This document shows positions 1-10,059 of a stretch of DNA of 64,000 nt, one piece after another (position 1 is the first letter of the stretch; each line of letters starts with the position of its first letter). Below the pieces are notes generated by a model. It saw only the letters and a list, made by a program, of their open reading frames with translations, did no database searches and was not told the DNA's origin. Both the position numbers and the translations under genes were made by a program. The DNA comes from Neoechinorhynchus agilis (Eukaryota; Acanthocephala). The stretch lies in the NCBI GenBank assembly GCA_051530055.1, contig CM121341.1:1302001-1366000 (forward strand). The letters run 5' to 3'.

Positions 1-1
1 T

Positions 2-154
2 TTCACAATGAGAGTTCGTCAGCGAAAATCGATACTCATTAGATGTATTAAAAAAATGAGCCTTGCCTTTACTCGCAAAGGAAAATCTCTTGGGCTCTAT
101 TCAATTGATGATCTCGTCAATACAAACATTACCTTCAAAGTTGCGACGAATTAA
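2..154 (+). CDS. 3' end of an unrecognised gene (partial)
   Basis: An open frame runs in from the window edge and ends at a TAA at 152-154, giving about 50 residues that end in DLVNTNITFKVATN. Composition (Lys, Arg, Ser, Ile rich) is compatible with a real carboxy terminus, but the piece is too short for me to recognise a family. It points towards the ECD gene, which lies on the opposite strand, so the two would converge. It could equally be a chance frame. Confidence 0.3.
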   Translation, partial: FTMRVRQRKSILIRCIKKMSLAFTRKGKSLGLYSIDDLVNTNITFKVATN

Positions 155-1124
155 GAAAATAATATTTTTTTGAAAATAATTATAATGTTGCTGTTTATGG
201 ATATGGGCTAAATCAGTAAGCTTGAAGGAAACCGGTCAATCCGCTAATCAAGTTTTTTAACTTTTGTTGGATGCCGGCTAAACCGCTTCAAAGCAAAACG
301 ATAGAATGGAACTTAAAATCGCAGAAATTCGGATGGAATAACGAACTTGATAACATAAAAGATATTTTTATTAAAATAAGAAATATCACCTAAATGCCGT
401 ATTGATTTGGTTTTCAGATATAAAGTTTTTTGAGAACAGGATCGCTGATGATGCAATCGAAGTTCAGATCGCTCGGTTAAAGGATTTCGGGTAAGATGAA
501 CGGAGCTTAAAATGTTCGGTAAAAAATATGAAACGTTAAAGACAATAAAACGCAAATAAAATACTACGCTTGAACTAATTGACTGGTATGAATATGGAGA
601 CAATTTATTATTCATCGAGAGAAATTCCTCCGGGATGATAGAGCAATTCAATACAAAACAACCAATATGTTTTTAGAAAGGATTTATTCGGGGTTTTTCA
701 AAATGGGAGCGGTACTATGCAAATATTTACAGTTGAATAAACCCGTGGCAGAAGGATAGCGCCTTGAACTACAGAGGTTTTCAGTATTTCGTAATTTTGT
801 TGGAATATTGAAGTCTTGTTAGAAACGTGTGGATTTGATTTTTATTATTATCGCAAGAGTAAAAAAAGTAAGAAAAATTTACAGCGCATTTTATAAATAT
901 AGAATTCAATTAGCTTTGACGGTTTCAAAAGAAACGCACTCTTTTTGTTACAATTTCACCAAATTTTTATTAAAAAGATTTCACTGTAAGCTCGGCGGTG
1001 CTTTACTTGTCCAGTTCGTCCAAGGAACACCTCAGATTAAAACCACCGCATTTTAAAGAGAAGCTTGCATGAAAGTATTTCTTTATAACTTTTATTAGGA
1101 ATTTGGATAATTGGTTGCACAGAT
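155..1124. other. Intergenic, no gene seen
   Basis: AT-rich sequence between the partial gene at the window edge and the 3' end of ECD. Frames of 75-112 codons occur on both strands but show no recognisable motif or codon pattern. I see no repeat or RNA gene here. Confidence 0.5.
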
Positions 1125-3006
1125 TTAATCATCTTCCTCGTCTTCAGACACGTATAATCCCATTGAGGAAAGCATGGTACTGACTGGGTTCACGGTGTAA
1201 CTCTCATTTGCAACACTAAGTGATTCCAACAAATTCTTGAGTGCCTCGCATTCATCCGGATCCTCGAGCTCGGAATCGTTTTCAGAATCCGATGACTGTG
1301 ACGAACTGGTACATAACAACATTTTGTCTATACTCTTTAAAATCTCATTTCCGTCAATAGAAGGACAATCGTTCTTCATACTCCAAGGTTCCTCGGCACC
1401 TTCCATCAATCCACTTCTGCCCTTGACAAAGTCACCGATCGCCTTTGGTATAAGATCAGGTTGAAATCTTACGTTAATGGAAGATGTCACGTATTCTTCA
1501 TGAAGCTCCGGTACAACGCCAAGTTGGTTTACGCAATCCATCTTAGGTGCTTTAAGCCAACCGCAGTACAGCTTGGCGCTAAGTGTTCCCTCTGACGAAG
1601 TACTTTGATAAGTATTCCAAGGAACGGCCGATGCGCTCCGGGCTGCATTGACTTTGGAATATAGCATTTTGTGAATGCATACCATTATTTTTTTCAATTC
1701 CGGTTGCTTGCCCGCTTCAAAAGTGACCGTGCAAGTGTTTGGATTGTCTAAAAAGTGGTGGCATATTGACGACAGAGAAATTTTATTCTGTTGAATCTCG
1801 TTTGCCATTTTTACAGGGCATGTGATTTCAAACGATTTCGAACAGCATCTCGGATCTGTGTATTTGAATATTTTTGCTTTTATATTAAAAGGGAATCGAT
1901 TATTAAAAGGTATTGAGCAAGCAGTTGATCTTTTTCAGATTAAAATTTGATAATGTTATTTATACAACTAACTAGAATTGCTCTTGGAATGAAATTTTGA
2001 ACATCAGCCTTTCAAGCCTGTCAAACAAACAAAGTAGAATGAGATATCGCGAATTGAGCATGCCGTCATGGACAGCGAAGAAGTTAATTCGATCATGTGA
2101 TAAATGAACTTTTCCTTTCTCAAAAATCAAACAGATATTTTATAGCTTTGAGATCCATGGGCGATTATCGTTAAACTTTCTAAGTCAAAAAATTCTTAAA
2201 CGACGTAACGACATTCAACTATTAAAGAGAAATCGTTTGGTAGGACAAAAAGATGTAATAAAATGGCAAGATGATTTTCTCTGAGATCTAAATCAATTCT
2301 CCTTTTTCACAGTCCTGAACACTTTCCTTCATTTCGGTGGCGTTATCAGAAACATGTTTATGAAACTCCTTAACAACTGTTTTATCTCTTACCAAATGTA
2401 TCTTTCCATTAGCGACGAAAATCCTGTCATCGATATCGTCAACCAAATCTTCTTCATCTAGGAAATAGGCGCACTCAACCAATAAGAATTGACAACCTTC
2501 GGCTGGATTAATTATTCGTATCACACATTGGTTTTGTGCACTAAAATCGAATAATATTTTCGTGAGCATCCATTGGTCGTCTATATTGACAGGTTGTGTT
2601 GCAAGATCGGATCACATTTCCAGACGAAAAATACATAGTAGACGAATTTAATAGGTTTTACATTTTTTTCCCTGAATCTGAATCAATTTTACGGTTTCGA
2701 ATGAGGACTATGCACATCGCACACCCTAATTAACATTTGATATCACTTTTAAAATTGACTAAAGAGTCATAAATAATACAAAAAAGCAAAATCTTAACGC
2801 AAAACACAGCCTGTCAAAAATATGCAATCGTCTACGATCTCGTACTTTTTCATCGTGATTAAGTTTTCGGTTTTACAAAGGAACTGAGGAAGTCCAAAAT
2901 GACTGTACCATGAGTACGGACATTCGCGAACAGCTTTATTCAGTGAGTCACTCAGCAATCCACAATTACGCTCAACGAATATCTCACAGAGAACGGCCGA
3001 TTCCAT
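1125..3006 (-). CDS. ecd: Ecdysoneless (ECD/SGT1 family) homologue, several exons
   Basis: ECD proteins act in pre-mRNA splicing and cell-cycle control and bind Prp8 and the R2TP complex. The start is the ATG at 3,004-3,006 (MESAVLCEIF). Exon 1 runs to about 2,877, where the donor GTAAAA lies. Exon 2 starts at 2,580 after an ATAG acceptor; both sites are phase 1 and join as QFLY-DDQWMLTKIL, matching the family's DNIEDEWFIVY block. Next comes CQFLLVECAYFL (family GEFLLIEAAEFL) and DDRIFVANGKIHLV. The last exon ends in NLLESL and PVSTMLSSMG, matching the conserved ECD tail NLLESY...ASNLLQSMG, followed by an acidic end. The part between about 2,288 and 1,890 is not resolved, and the protein looks shorter than the usual 640 or so residues. 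It is probably the second cistron behind the PET117-like gene. Confidence 0.72.
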
Positions 3007-3063
3007 TTTCGAGAATCTAAAATGTAACCAGCGTTTATGGAAAGGGAACATTGACAGAAAATC
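3007..3063 (-). promoter_or_regulatory. Short intercistronic spacer with likely trans-splice acceptor
   Basis: Only 57 bp separate the stop of the PET117-like gene from the ECD start codon on the same strand. On the minus strand the spacer ends in TTACATTTTAG (AG at 3,018-3,017) followed by 10 bases and the ATG. A pyrimidine-rich stretch, TTCCCTTTCC, lies upstream. No poly(A) hexamer is visible. This is the layout expected of a nematode operon whose downstream gene receives a spliced leader. Confidence 0.55.
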
Positions 3064-3270
3064 TCATTTGAAAAAAGAATGGACAAAGCTTGACTCTTTA
3101 CTCCTCGAATCGGTGCTCGCTTTTTCTAAACTGTTTCGCCTGCCGATCTCAATGAAGGCAGAAGTAGTTCTCCTTTTGCGTTGAACGTGACTCCAATAAC
3201 TAACGCCAATTGCTATTGAACATGTGAACGCCATAGAAGTGAACAGGACAACCCTGGACGCAGTTGACAT
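3064..3270 (-). CDS. PET117-like small mitochondrial protein, left-arm copy
   Basis: A 68-residue protein begins MSTASRVVLFTSMAFTCSIA, has one hydrophobic helix at about residues 6-27 and then a basic stretch (QRKRR). PET117 proteins, which help assemble cytochrome c oxidase, start in the same way (MS-x-SKVVLG..., one helix, then a basic R-x-R run) and are about 80 residues long. The second half here matches less well. A TATA box lies about 95 bp upstream and ECD follows 57 bp downstream, so it is the first cistron of a candidate operon. An identical copy lies in the right arm at 33,949-34,155. Assignment is by eye on the amino-terminal helix only. Confidence 0.45.
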   Translation of the reverse strand: MSTASRVVLFTSMAFTCSIAIGVSYWSHVQRKRRTTSAFIEIGRRNSLEKASTDSRSKESSFVHSFFK

Positions 3271-3361
3271 TATCCACGAAACCGAAATTAAAAACAGTGT
3301 AAAGCCGCTTAGAAAATGAACTCACTTTTGTCCAAATCGAAAAAGATCTCTGAACGAAGCC

Positions 3362-3371
3362 TTTATATACG
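3362..3371 (-). promoter_or_regulatory. TATA box for PET117-like gene (left copy)
   Basis: The minus strand reads GTATATAAAG about 95 bp before the start codon. The mirror copy lies near 33,849 upstream of the right-arm gene. Confidence 0.5.
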
Positions 3372-3505
3372 TAAAGATCGGCAAGAACCCAAGTGCAGAA
3401 CAATTATGATGCAACGACCATTCCAATTATGGAATAGAATCTCTAACACTTTTTCAGATATGAATAGGTTTTCAAATCAATATTACATGCGATTTTCGAA
3501 CAAAC

Positions 3506-3850
3506 ATGGTGACTCCAGATACAACAATACCATACGTCCGTCAGATAGACAACAACAACAACGGGACGAACGCCTTCAATAAAGGATTTAAAAATACCTC
3601 ACGTCACGTTCGTCAGATAGACAACAACAGCGTTGTGCGCCTTCTACAACTGAGTAAACAAGACCGAACGTTGCATATTAATAGAGACAACAACAGCGTT
3701 GTGCGCGCGCTAAAAGACGTAGTGGACGAGACATTACGTCGCCAACGTCAGATACACAACAACATCTTTGTGTTCACGTTCAACGAAGTATTGAACAAGA
3801 CCGAACGCCGCAACGTCACAAAGACAAAAACAGCGTTGTGCGCGCGGTAA
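3506..3850 (+). CDS. Open frame of 23-residue repeats at the satellite edge (putative)
   Basis: A 114-codon frame enters the satellite from its outer edge. It reads as successive repeats of about 23 residues: VRQIDNNSVVR...DRTL, INRDNNSVVRALKDVVDETLRR, RQIHNNIFVFTFNEVLNKTERR. Deeper in the array one monomer type has TAA where this frame has CAA, so most of the array is not open. A mirror copy runs at 33,405-33,713 on the minus strand. I recognise no family. It may be a fossil protein repeat from which the satellite grew, or a chance frame kept open by the 69-bp period. Confidence 0.3.
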   Translation: MVTPDTTIPYVRQIDNNNNGTNAFNKGFKNTSRHVRQIDNNSVVRLLQLSKQDRTLHINRDNNSVVRALKDVVDETLRRQRQIHNNIFVFTFNEVLNKTERRNVTKTKTALCAR

Positions 3851-5905
3851 AAGACGTAGTGGACGAGACATTACGTCGCAAACGTCAGATACACAACAAC
3901 ATCCTTGTGTTCACGTTTAACGAAGTATTGAACAAGACCGAAAGCCGCTAACGTCAAATAAACAACACAATTGTGCGCACGCTTAGCGACGTAGTGAACA
4001 AAGACCGAACGCCGCAACGTCACAGACAAAAACAGCGTTGTGCGCGCGGTAAAAGACGACGAGACATTACGTCGCAAACGTCAGATACACAACAACATCC
4101 ACGTGTTCACGTTTAACGAAGAATTGAACAAGACCGAACGTCGCTAACGTCAAATAAACAACAATCGAGTTGTGCGCACGCTTAGCGACGTAGTGAACAA
4201 GACCAGACGCCGCAACGTCACAGAGACAAAAGCAGCGTTGTGCGCGCTAAAAGACGTAGTTGGACGAGACATTACGTCGCAAACGTCAGATACACAACAA
4301 CATCCTTGTGTTCACGTTTAACGAAGTATTGAATAAGACCGAACGCCGCTAGCGTCAAATAAACAACAATCGAGTTGTGCGCACGCTTAGCGACGTAGTG
4401 AACAAGACCGAACGCCGCAACGTCACAGAGACAAAAACAGCGTTGTGCGCGCGCTGAAAGACGTAGTGGACGAGACATTGCGTCGCAAACGTCAGATACA
4501 CAACAACATCCACGTGTTCACGTTTAACGAAGTATTGAACAAGACCGAACGCCGCTAACATCAAATAAACAACAATCGAGTTGTGCGCACGCCTAGCGAC
4601 GTAGTGAACAAGACCGAACGCCGCAACGTCACAGAGACAAAAACAGCGTTGTGCGCGTGCTAACAGACGTAGTGGACGAGACATTACGTCGCAAACGTCA
4701 GATACACAACAACATCCTTGTGTTCACGTTTAACGAAGTATTGAACAAGACCGAACGCCGCTAACGTCAAATAAACAACAATCGAGTTGTGCGCACGCTT
4801 AGCGACGTAGTGAACAAGACCGAACGCCGCAACGTCACAGAGACAAAAACAACGTTGTGCGCGCGCAAAAAAGACGTAGTGGACGAGACATTACGTCGCA
4901 AACGTCAGATACACAACAACATCGTTGTGTTCACGTTTAACGAAGTATTGAACAAGACCGAACGCCGCTAACGTCAAATAAACAACAATCGAGTTGTGCG
5001 CACGCTTAGCGACATGGTGAACAAGACCGAACGCCGCAACGCCACAGAGACAAAAACAGCGTTGTGCGCGCGCTAAAAGACGTAGTGGACGAGACATTAC
5101 GTCGCAAACGTCAGATACACAACAACATCCTTGTGTTCACGTTTAACGAAGTATTGAATAAGACCGAACGCCGCTAGCGTCAAATAAACAACAATCGAGT
5201 TGTGCGCACGCTTAGCGACGTAGTGAACAAGACCGAACGCCGCAACGTCACAGAGACAAAAACAGCGTTGTGCGCGCGCTGAAAGACGTAGTGGACGAGA
5301 CATTGCGTCGCAAACGTCAGATACACAACAACATCCACGTGTTCACGTTTAACGAAGTATTGAACAAGACCGAACGCCGCTAACATCAAATAAACAACAA
5401 TCGAGTAGTGCACACGCTTAGCGACGTAGTGAACAGGACCGAACGCCGCAACGCCACAAAGACAAAAACAGCGTTGTGCGCGCGGTAAAAGACGTAGTGG
5501 ACGAGACATTACGTCGCAAACGTCAGATACACAACAACATCGTTGTGTTCACGTTTAACGAAGTATTGAACAAGACCGGTGCCGCTAACGTCAAATACAA
5601 CAACAATCGAGTTGTGCGCACGCTTAGCGACGTAGTGAACAAGACCCACCGCCGCAACGCCAGAGAAAAATAAAGCGTCAGTGCGTTACTAAAAAAGACG
5701 TAGTGGACGAGACATTACGTCGCAAACGTCAGATACACAACAACATCCTTGTGCTCACGTTTAACGAAGTATTGAACAAGACCGAACGCCGCTAACGTCA
5801 AATAAACAACAATCGAGTTGTGCGCACGCTTAGCGACGTAGTGAACAAGACCGAACGCCGCAACGTCACAGAGACAAAAACAGCGTTGTGCGCGCGCTTT
5901 CGCAA
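3690..5905. repeat. Satellite array, 206-bp units, left arm (about 11 units)
   Basis: Tandem units of 206 bp, shown by exact spacing of identical segments (for example 4,891, 5,097 and 5,303). Each unit is three related monomers of 68-69 bp that begin GACGTAGTGAACAAG, GACGTAGTGGACGAG and GAAGTATTGAACAAG. Each monomer carries a CAAC...GTTG-like dyad. Variant units recur 825 bp apart (4,355 and 5,180), a four-unit higher-order period. Degenerate monomers fill about 3,525-3,690. The array ends inward at GCAAAACGAGCTACGTAG. Confidence 0.93.
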
Positions 5906-7733
5906 AACGAGCTACGTAGAATGTATTGAAAGATGAGATTATTGATTGGCCCTATCACAAGTCTTCGTACGCAAATTTGACATTTTACCTTAATGTTTTC
6001 TAAATTTGTATTTAACGACTTCGTAAACGAAAATAAGAACATAAGTTTTGCACAAAATAGGTCCTATAATTTATTATCAGCAGGACGCTTTGCACTAGAT
6101 TTTCGATGCATGAACTTAAAAGGTCATCAATATGGTTCATGGTTTCTTTTTCTTCGGGAACAGAGAAATAAAAAGTGTTTTTGCAAACACTTTGCCCTTG
6201 AACAATATGAAATTTTTCAAATGCTACGAATATAATTTTGATGAACGTAACACAAGAAATGAAATTGAGCGAATATTCTCAAATTTCTTACATATTTATG
6301 TTTATACTCCATTGCAAATAAGCGTTTTATTAAAAAATCAGTAAAATTTGTTTCTCTTATAAAATTTTTTTTCACCTAACCGGTTAAAAATTTCGTCATA
6401 CTTTAATACTAAAACGATTGAGAACCCTAATCACTTTCGAAATAAAGGGCAATGACTGCGGAATTTACGACCCTTTTTGGCCAACACTGGAGATTCTTAT
6501 ATGTTAAAACAAAGCATAATTTACATCGCATTTTTATTTTATTAATTTATCGTATCATTTTAATCTTAGCTGACAATGAATTTTTAACTGCTTTCAATTT
6601 TCCGTCAGATTGTTTGAATCCTTAGCTTGCTAGCTTATGTTCTAAAAATATTGTTTTTAAGAATGCTTCATTAATCTCATATAACTGTGAACATATTTTA
6701 ATCCTTGAGATGTTGCTAAAGTAGAACTTGCAAGCGTCAAGCATTCAAATTAAAGTCGTAGATTCTCCATTAAATTCAGAAGAGATACAGGAAAACTCAA
6801 TGCATAAATTATATTCGTAATGTCATGTTTCCATAAAATGAACTTCCAAGACACTATTTAAGAAATAATGTCGCAATATTCTCACAAAACATTTTAGCAT
6901 GAAAAGTGGTGCCAAAAAGCATCAATTGGAAATCGATTATTCGTGCAATTATATTGTTGGCTTTGGTTACAATTAGTTTTAAGGTGTGCATCGTAACTCT
7001 CATTAAACCTAGAAAGGCATGAAACAAAAATAAAATAGAAATTGTGTCGAACGGATTTGATTTGAAACAATTTTCCTAGAAAAACGAATCGTTCGATCAA
7101 TTTGATTAACACAATTATAAAATTCAGCCAGTAAGAAAGTATTACGGCTTCGCATTAGCTATTTATTTGGTCTTATTGAGTTTCACATGGCCTCAAAATA
7201 GTATAAACGTTTTGTATTTTCGCTTACTGAAACCACACTCATTTGAAATTTCAGTAGAAATATTATTGGCGCATGAAGCATTAAATACTTCGCGGCCGCC
7301 AATGAGATCAAAGAAGCGTTGCAAGCACTGACAATTAAATTTTAATAGTTAACTTTCTGCTATGTAATTTATTCAAAGAAAAAAATTCGATTGTTCCTTG
7401 CGTTGCGCCTTAATCCTTAACTTTGCAAGTAAGGCAAATATAAACGCAAGCTAGGCGAGGCCAATACATGGCACGAAAAAATAGTTAGAAAAATCGTTCA
7501 GTAACATTGACATTCAGAGTCAAATACACAAAAGTTTGTCATACAAAAAACCGAATAGCACGGTACAAAATCGGGTTTTTCGCTTTGCAGTGATCCTACG
7601 GTAAAAACCACTTGTACTGAATTTGAAGGAAATTTACAATTGCGTAAAATTTTTTATTTTCGAATACTGTTCCGATCAAAAAAAATTTGCATGTCTTTTT
7701 AAAAGCAAAATTTTGTTTTATGAATAATGCGAC
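5906..7733. other. AT-rich stretch without a convincing gene
   Basis: Short frames occur (up to 80 codons) but none shows a recognisable domain. A small piece near 6,900-6,960 resembles sequence at 28,390-28,440 in the right-arm insertion, around the shared segment ATTTCCAATTGA. From about 7,470 onward the sequence is the conserved upstream block of the zinc-finger genes. Confidence 0.5.
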
Positions 7734-8215
7734 TGGAAAATCAAGTAGTATTTCACAAGGCTAACGTCCAAAGCAAATAATATTTTGCATTACAGAAGGT
7801 TGTTGGGTAGAAAACAAGCTGTTAAAAAAGGTAGTATTTTAATTTCCTAAACGAACATAACCGGCTTTCAAAAGTTCAAACTTTTTATGTTCTTTAACGC
7901 CCGTTAATTTACAATATTACTAGCTTTTGTTTTGCAAAACATTTGCTCATTACAAAGTCGTGACACACGAAAAGATTAACACTTGCATATTCTAAAGGGA
8001 GAAAACATTGTGGAAAACACAACCAAGGAGCTCCCACGAAACTGTATTAGCGATGTGTACAAAACAAGCTCATTCGTCAAATCATTGTTTCTAAGCCATA
8101 GGTATATATATGCGCTCTGAAAAATCCCGGATCATTCGTCTTAGTCAAGATAGAACGCGACACTTTTATTAAATTTCCGAATTCTATTCATTAAACCAAA
8201 CATTTAGTTTCACCA
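7470..8215 (+). promoter_or_regulatory. Upstream block and TATA promoter of zinc-finger gene copy 1
   Basis: This block is repeated upstream of every zinc-finger copy (12,093-12,571, the two right-arm mirrors, and a promoter-only copy at 36,456-37,025). It contains TATATATA at 8,103-8,110, about 105 bp before the ATG, followed by a conserved ATCATTCGTCTTAGTCAAG segment where transcription may start. Conservation over several hundred bases across copies shows duplication of the whole locus, not only of the coding part. Confidence 0.6.
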
Positions 8216-8971
8216 ATGGATACCGCAGTATATGACATTCTTCGATGCCTCCTTGACCGAGTGGAAAATCTGCAACAAAATCCAGGCTCCGTAGTCGATC
8301 CTTCAAACGTTCGCATACCGGCGAGTTCTCATGTAACAGGGAGATCAGGGCAACAAATTGGAGCGAGGGATTCAAATGATAGTCGACTCAATCCACCAGC
8401 AAATCAAAATGAATTGGCCGATCTTCCTGGTAATCGCAATGATTCACCGAGAATTACAAACCAGTTTCCTGCCAGTGTTCCAGCTCCACAAGTGAATGTA
8501 ATGAACGAGCTTATGGCTAGCATGAGATCAGTCGCTCCAATAATCGCTGCTTCCCTTCCAGCGTTATTTGATTTTGTGAATCGATCTTCGGACACTGCTC
8601 AAAACAATGATCAAAGAATAGCTTCTACGGCGACGCAAAACGCTCAACGATTAATTGGACGAAATGTGCCCAGAATTGAACAACCATCAGGATACAGTGA
8701 ACAATCCTGGCTTGTAAAAGAGCTTGACAACATGATTCGACGGGAAGCTACAAATTACAATAACGCCGGGATCCTTGGACTTGAAATTGTCAATGAGTTT
8801 TTACATTCACAACGCGGCTTAGAAAACATTCCTTCGCGTTTGCTTAAAAGCAAAACAGGAAAACCTTGTCTTCTTTGTGGCACCAATGAATGTGTTTCCT
8901 GGTATTACAAACAAGAAAAAGTCTTGTGTGCCAAATGTGCAAATTCCCTCTTCAAAACGGCCGAAGATTAA
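8216..8971 (+). CDS. GATA-like single zinc-finger protein, copy 1 left
   Basis: This 251-residue protein has a low-complexity amino-terminal part rich in Asn, Ser, Pro and Gln (residues 20-160), a middle part (SWLVKELDNMIRREA), and a carboxy-terminal finger with spacing C-x2-C-x16-C-x2-C, reading CLLCGTNEC...SWYY...VLCAKC. The W at the PLW position and the final CxxC resemble GATA fingers, which bind DNA with x17-18 in the loop. The start is the ATG 105 bp after the TATA box. AATAAA begins right after the stop codon. The mirror gene is at 24,513-25,268. A nuclear DNA-binding role is inferred from the finger alone. Confidence 0.7.
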   Translation: MDTAVYDILRCLLDRVENLQQNPGSVVDPSNVRIPASSHVTGRSGQQIGARDSNDSRLNPPANQNELADLPGNRNDSPRITNQFPASVPAPQVNVMNELMASMRSVAPIIAASLPALFDFVNRSSDTAQNNDQRIASTATQNAQRLIGRNVPRIEQPSGYSEQSWLVKELDNMIRREATNYNNAGILGLEIVNEFLHSQRGLENIPSRLLKSKTGKPCLLCGTNECVSWYYKQEKVLCAKCANSLFKTAED

Positions 8972-8977
8972 AATAAA
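8972..8977 (+). terminator. Poly(A) signal abutting the zinc-finger stop codon
   Basis: AATAAA starts at the base after the TAA of the 251-residue zinc-finger protein. The same hexamer follows the corresponding stop in copy 2. Confidence 0.55.
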
Positions 8978-8980
8978 AAG

Positions 8981-9169
8981 ATGGTGGTAATCGCGGTCGA
9001 AATGCAAACACCGAATACATATCGGCTTGTCAGAGTTCTCCAAAGTATCGAAAGCAAAGCAACGAGACAATCAGCTGCAAAAGATTCTATGGAACGAAAA
9101 GTTCTTGGTATCGCTGTTATAATCTTCTTTTTGTGCACGAATTGTCCACCTCAAGTTGCATATGAATAA
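8981..9169 (+). CDS. Short frame after zinc-finger copy 1 (possible alternative 3' exon)
   Basis: A 62-codon frame starts 9 bp after the zinc-finger stop and is closely conserved in copy 2 (13,305-13,450) and in both right-arm mirrors. It ends ...CTNCPPQVAYE, and its TAA lies inside an AATAAA at 9,165-9,170. It may be a second terminal exon of the zinc-finger gene or a remnant of the longer two-finger protein seen in copy 2, where the same CNNCPPQ segment opens the frame. No separate function is recognisable. Confidence 0.35.
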   Translation: MVVIAVEMQTPNTYRLVRVLQSIESKATRQSAAKDSMERKVLGIAVIIFFLCTNCPPQVAYE

Positions 9170-9331
9170 AGAACTTTTATTATGTTATTCTCGAACTTAC
9201 GATTTATCGATATGTGCTGTAAGAATTCTTTTACCCAATTTATCAACGAAAAAGTCGAAGAATATTGAACGTGGCCGATTGAAATTAAAGTAGAATAATT
9301 TCCCTAGCAACGGTTACTGATTCAATTTTAA

Positions 9332-9840
9332 ATGCATTGTCGTCCTTTTTTAGGCGTAATTGCAAATTTGAGAAAAAATGATGTTGAAAGCATGCACAGT
9401 AAAGCGCATCTTCTTGGACGACGTATCATGTTGAATATTTATAAAAATTTAATTTATTCAACAAGAAAAGTGAATTTTAGGAAAATTCACATTCATCGAG
9501 AATATTCTGATATTACCGCTTTAATGGTAAAATCAGCAACAAAAAAAGAACTTGAAAAGGTTGGATTACTTTAACCAATCAGCATCATGTCCTCGATTAA
9601 AGGATCTTTTAAAGGAAGCTAAAATATTAAAGAAGCTTGACCACTTTAGTGTTTGTGTATTTGACAGCAGTGCAATAGTCGATGGACGATTAATACTTTC
9701 ATATTATCCAATCGGGTGGCCATTGAGTCTTATTTTGGTGGATTCTATGATTAGCGTACCACCATCAATTTTGCGAAATTTTACATTTCAAATAGCTGAT
9801 GGTCTTCATTATCTTCATTCAAAAGAAATAATTAGTGAGC
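9332..9840 (+). pseudogene. Protein kinase fragment, amino-terminal half only (left)
   Basis: Two overlapping frames together read like a CDK-type kinase amino-terminal lobe. There is HLLGRR near 9,410, a SDITALMVKSA beta-3-like strand, a LLKEAKILKKLDH alpha-C helix, GRLILSYYPIGWPLSLIL around the hinge, and FTFQIADGLHYLHSKEII at alpha-E. The match stops just where the HRD catalytic loop should begin, because an RTE LINE fragment starts there. A frame change near 9,570 also separates the parts, so it is broken. A second copy lies in the right arm at 23,644-24,152 on the minus strand. Confidence 0.5.
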
Positions 9841-9844
9841 TTTC

Positions 9845-9960
9845 CAACTGGTCTCCTGCACTCCCGCTATGCCGATCCTTCTCATCAACTATTTCTCGAC
9901 TCCTTCCCGTCATCGATCCCACATTTAGCGTTGCTATTCTTAGGTCACTTGTGTAGAATA
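9845..9960 (-). mobile_element. RTE-type LINE 5' fragment (endonuclease start), left
   Basis: On the minus strand this reads LRIATLNVGSMTGRSREIVD, the typical opening of the apurinic-like endonuclease domain in RTE LINEs. Only about 35 codons are present. It lies beyond the 3' tail of the RTE copy at 10,060-12,092, so it belongs to another insertion or to a rearranged copy. The right-arm mirror is at 23,524-23,639. Confidence 0.6.
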
Positions 9961-10059
9961 ATTTCTTTAGCCGAAACCGTCCATGCCTCGGTAGCCTTTG
10001 ATGATTTAACACAAGCTCCAGGCGAAGAACTTGCGCGTCGCAGCCTTAGTGCTTTGGTT

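Noticed and set aside
1237-1464. Ser-rich 75-codon plus-strand frame
   Set aside because: It is antisense to the acidic tail of ECD.
3316-3582. An 88-codon plus-strand frame (MNSLLSKSKK...)
   Set aside because: It is antisense to the PET117-like promoter and overlaps the repeat frame in another phase, with no recognisable motif.
3871-5509. Many 60-109-codon frames on the minus strand of the satellite (MSRPLRL...)
   Set aside because: They repeat with the 206-bp unit, in several phases and on both strands, and are a by-product of the repeat. Only the edge frame with 23-residue repeats is kept, at low confidence.
3690-5905. Satellite as a CRISPR-like or rDNA array
   Set aside because: Units are contiguous and near identical with no unique spacers, and no ribosomal RNA sequence is present.
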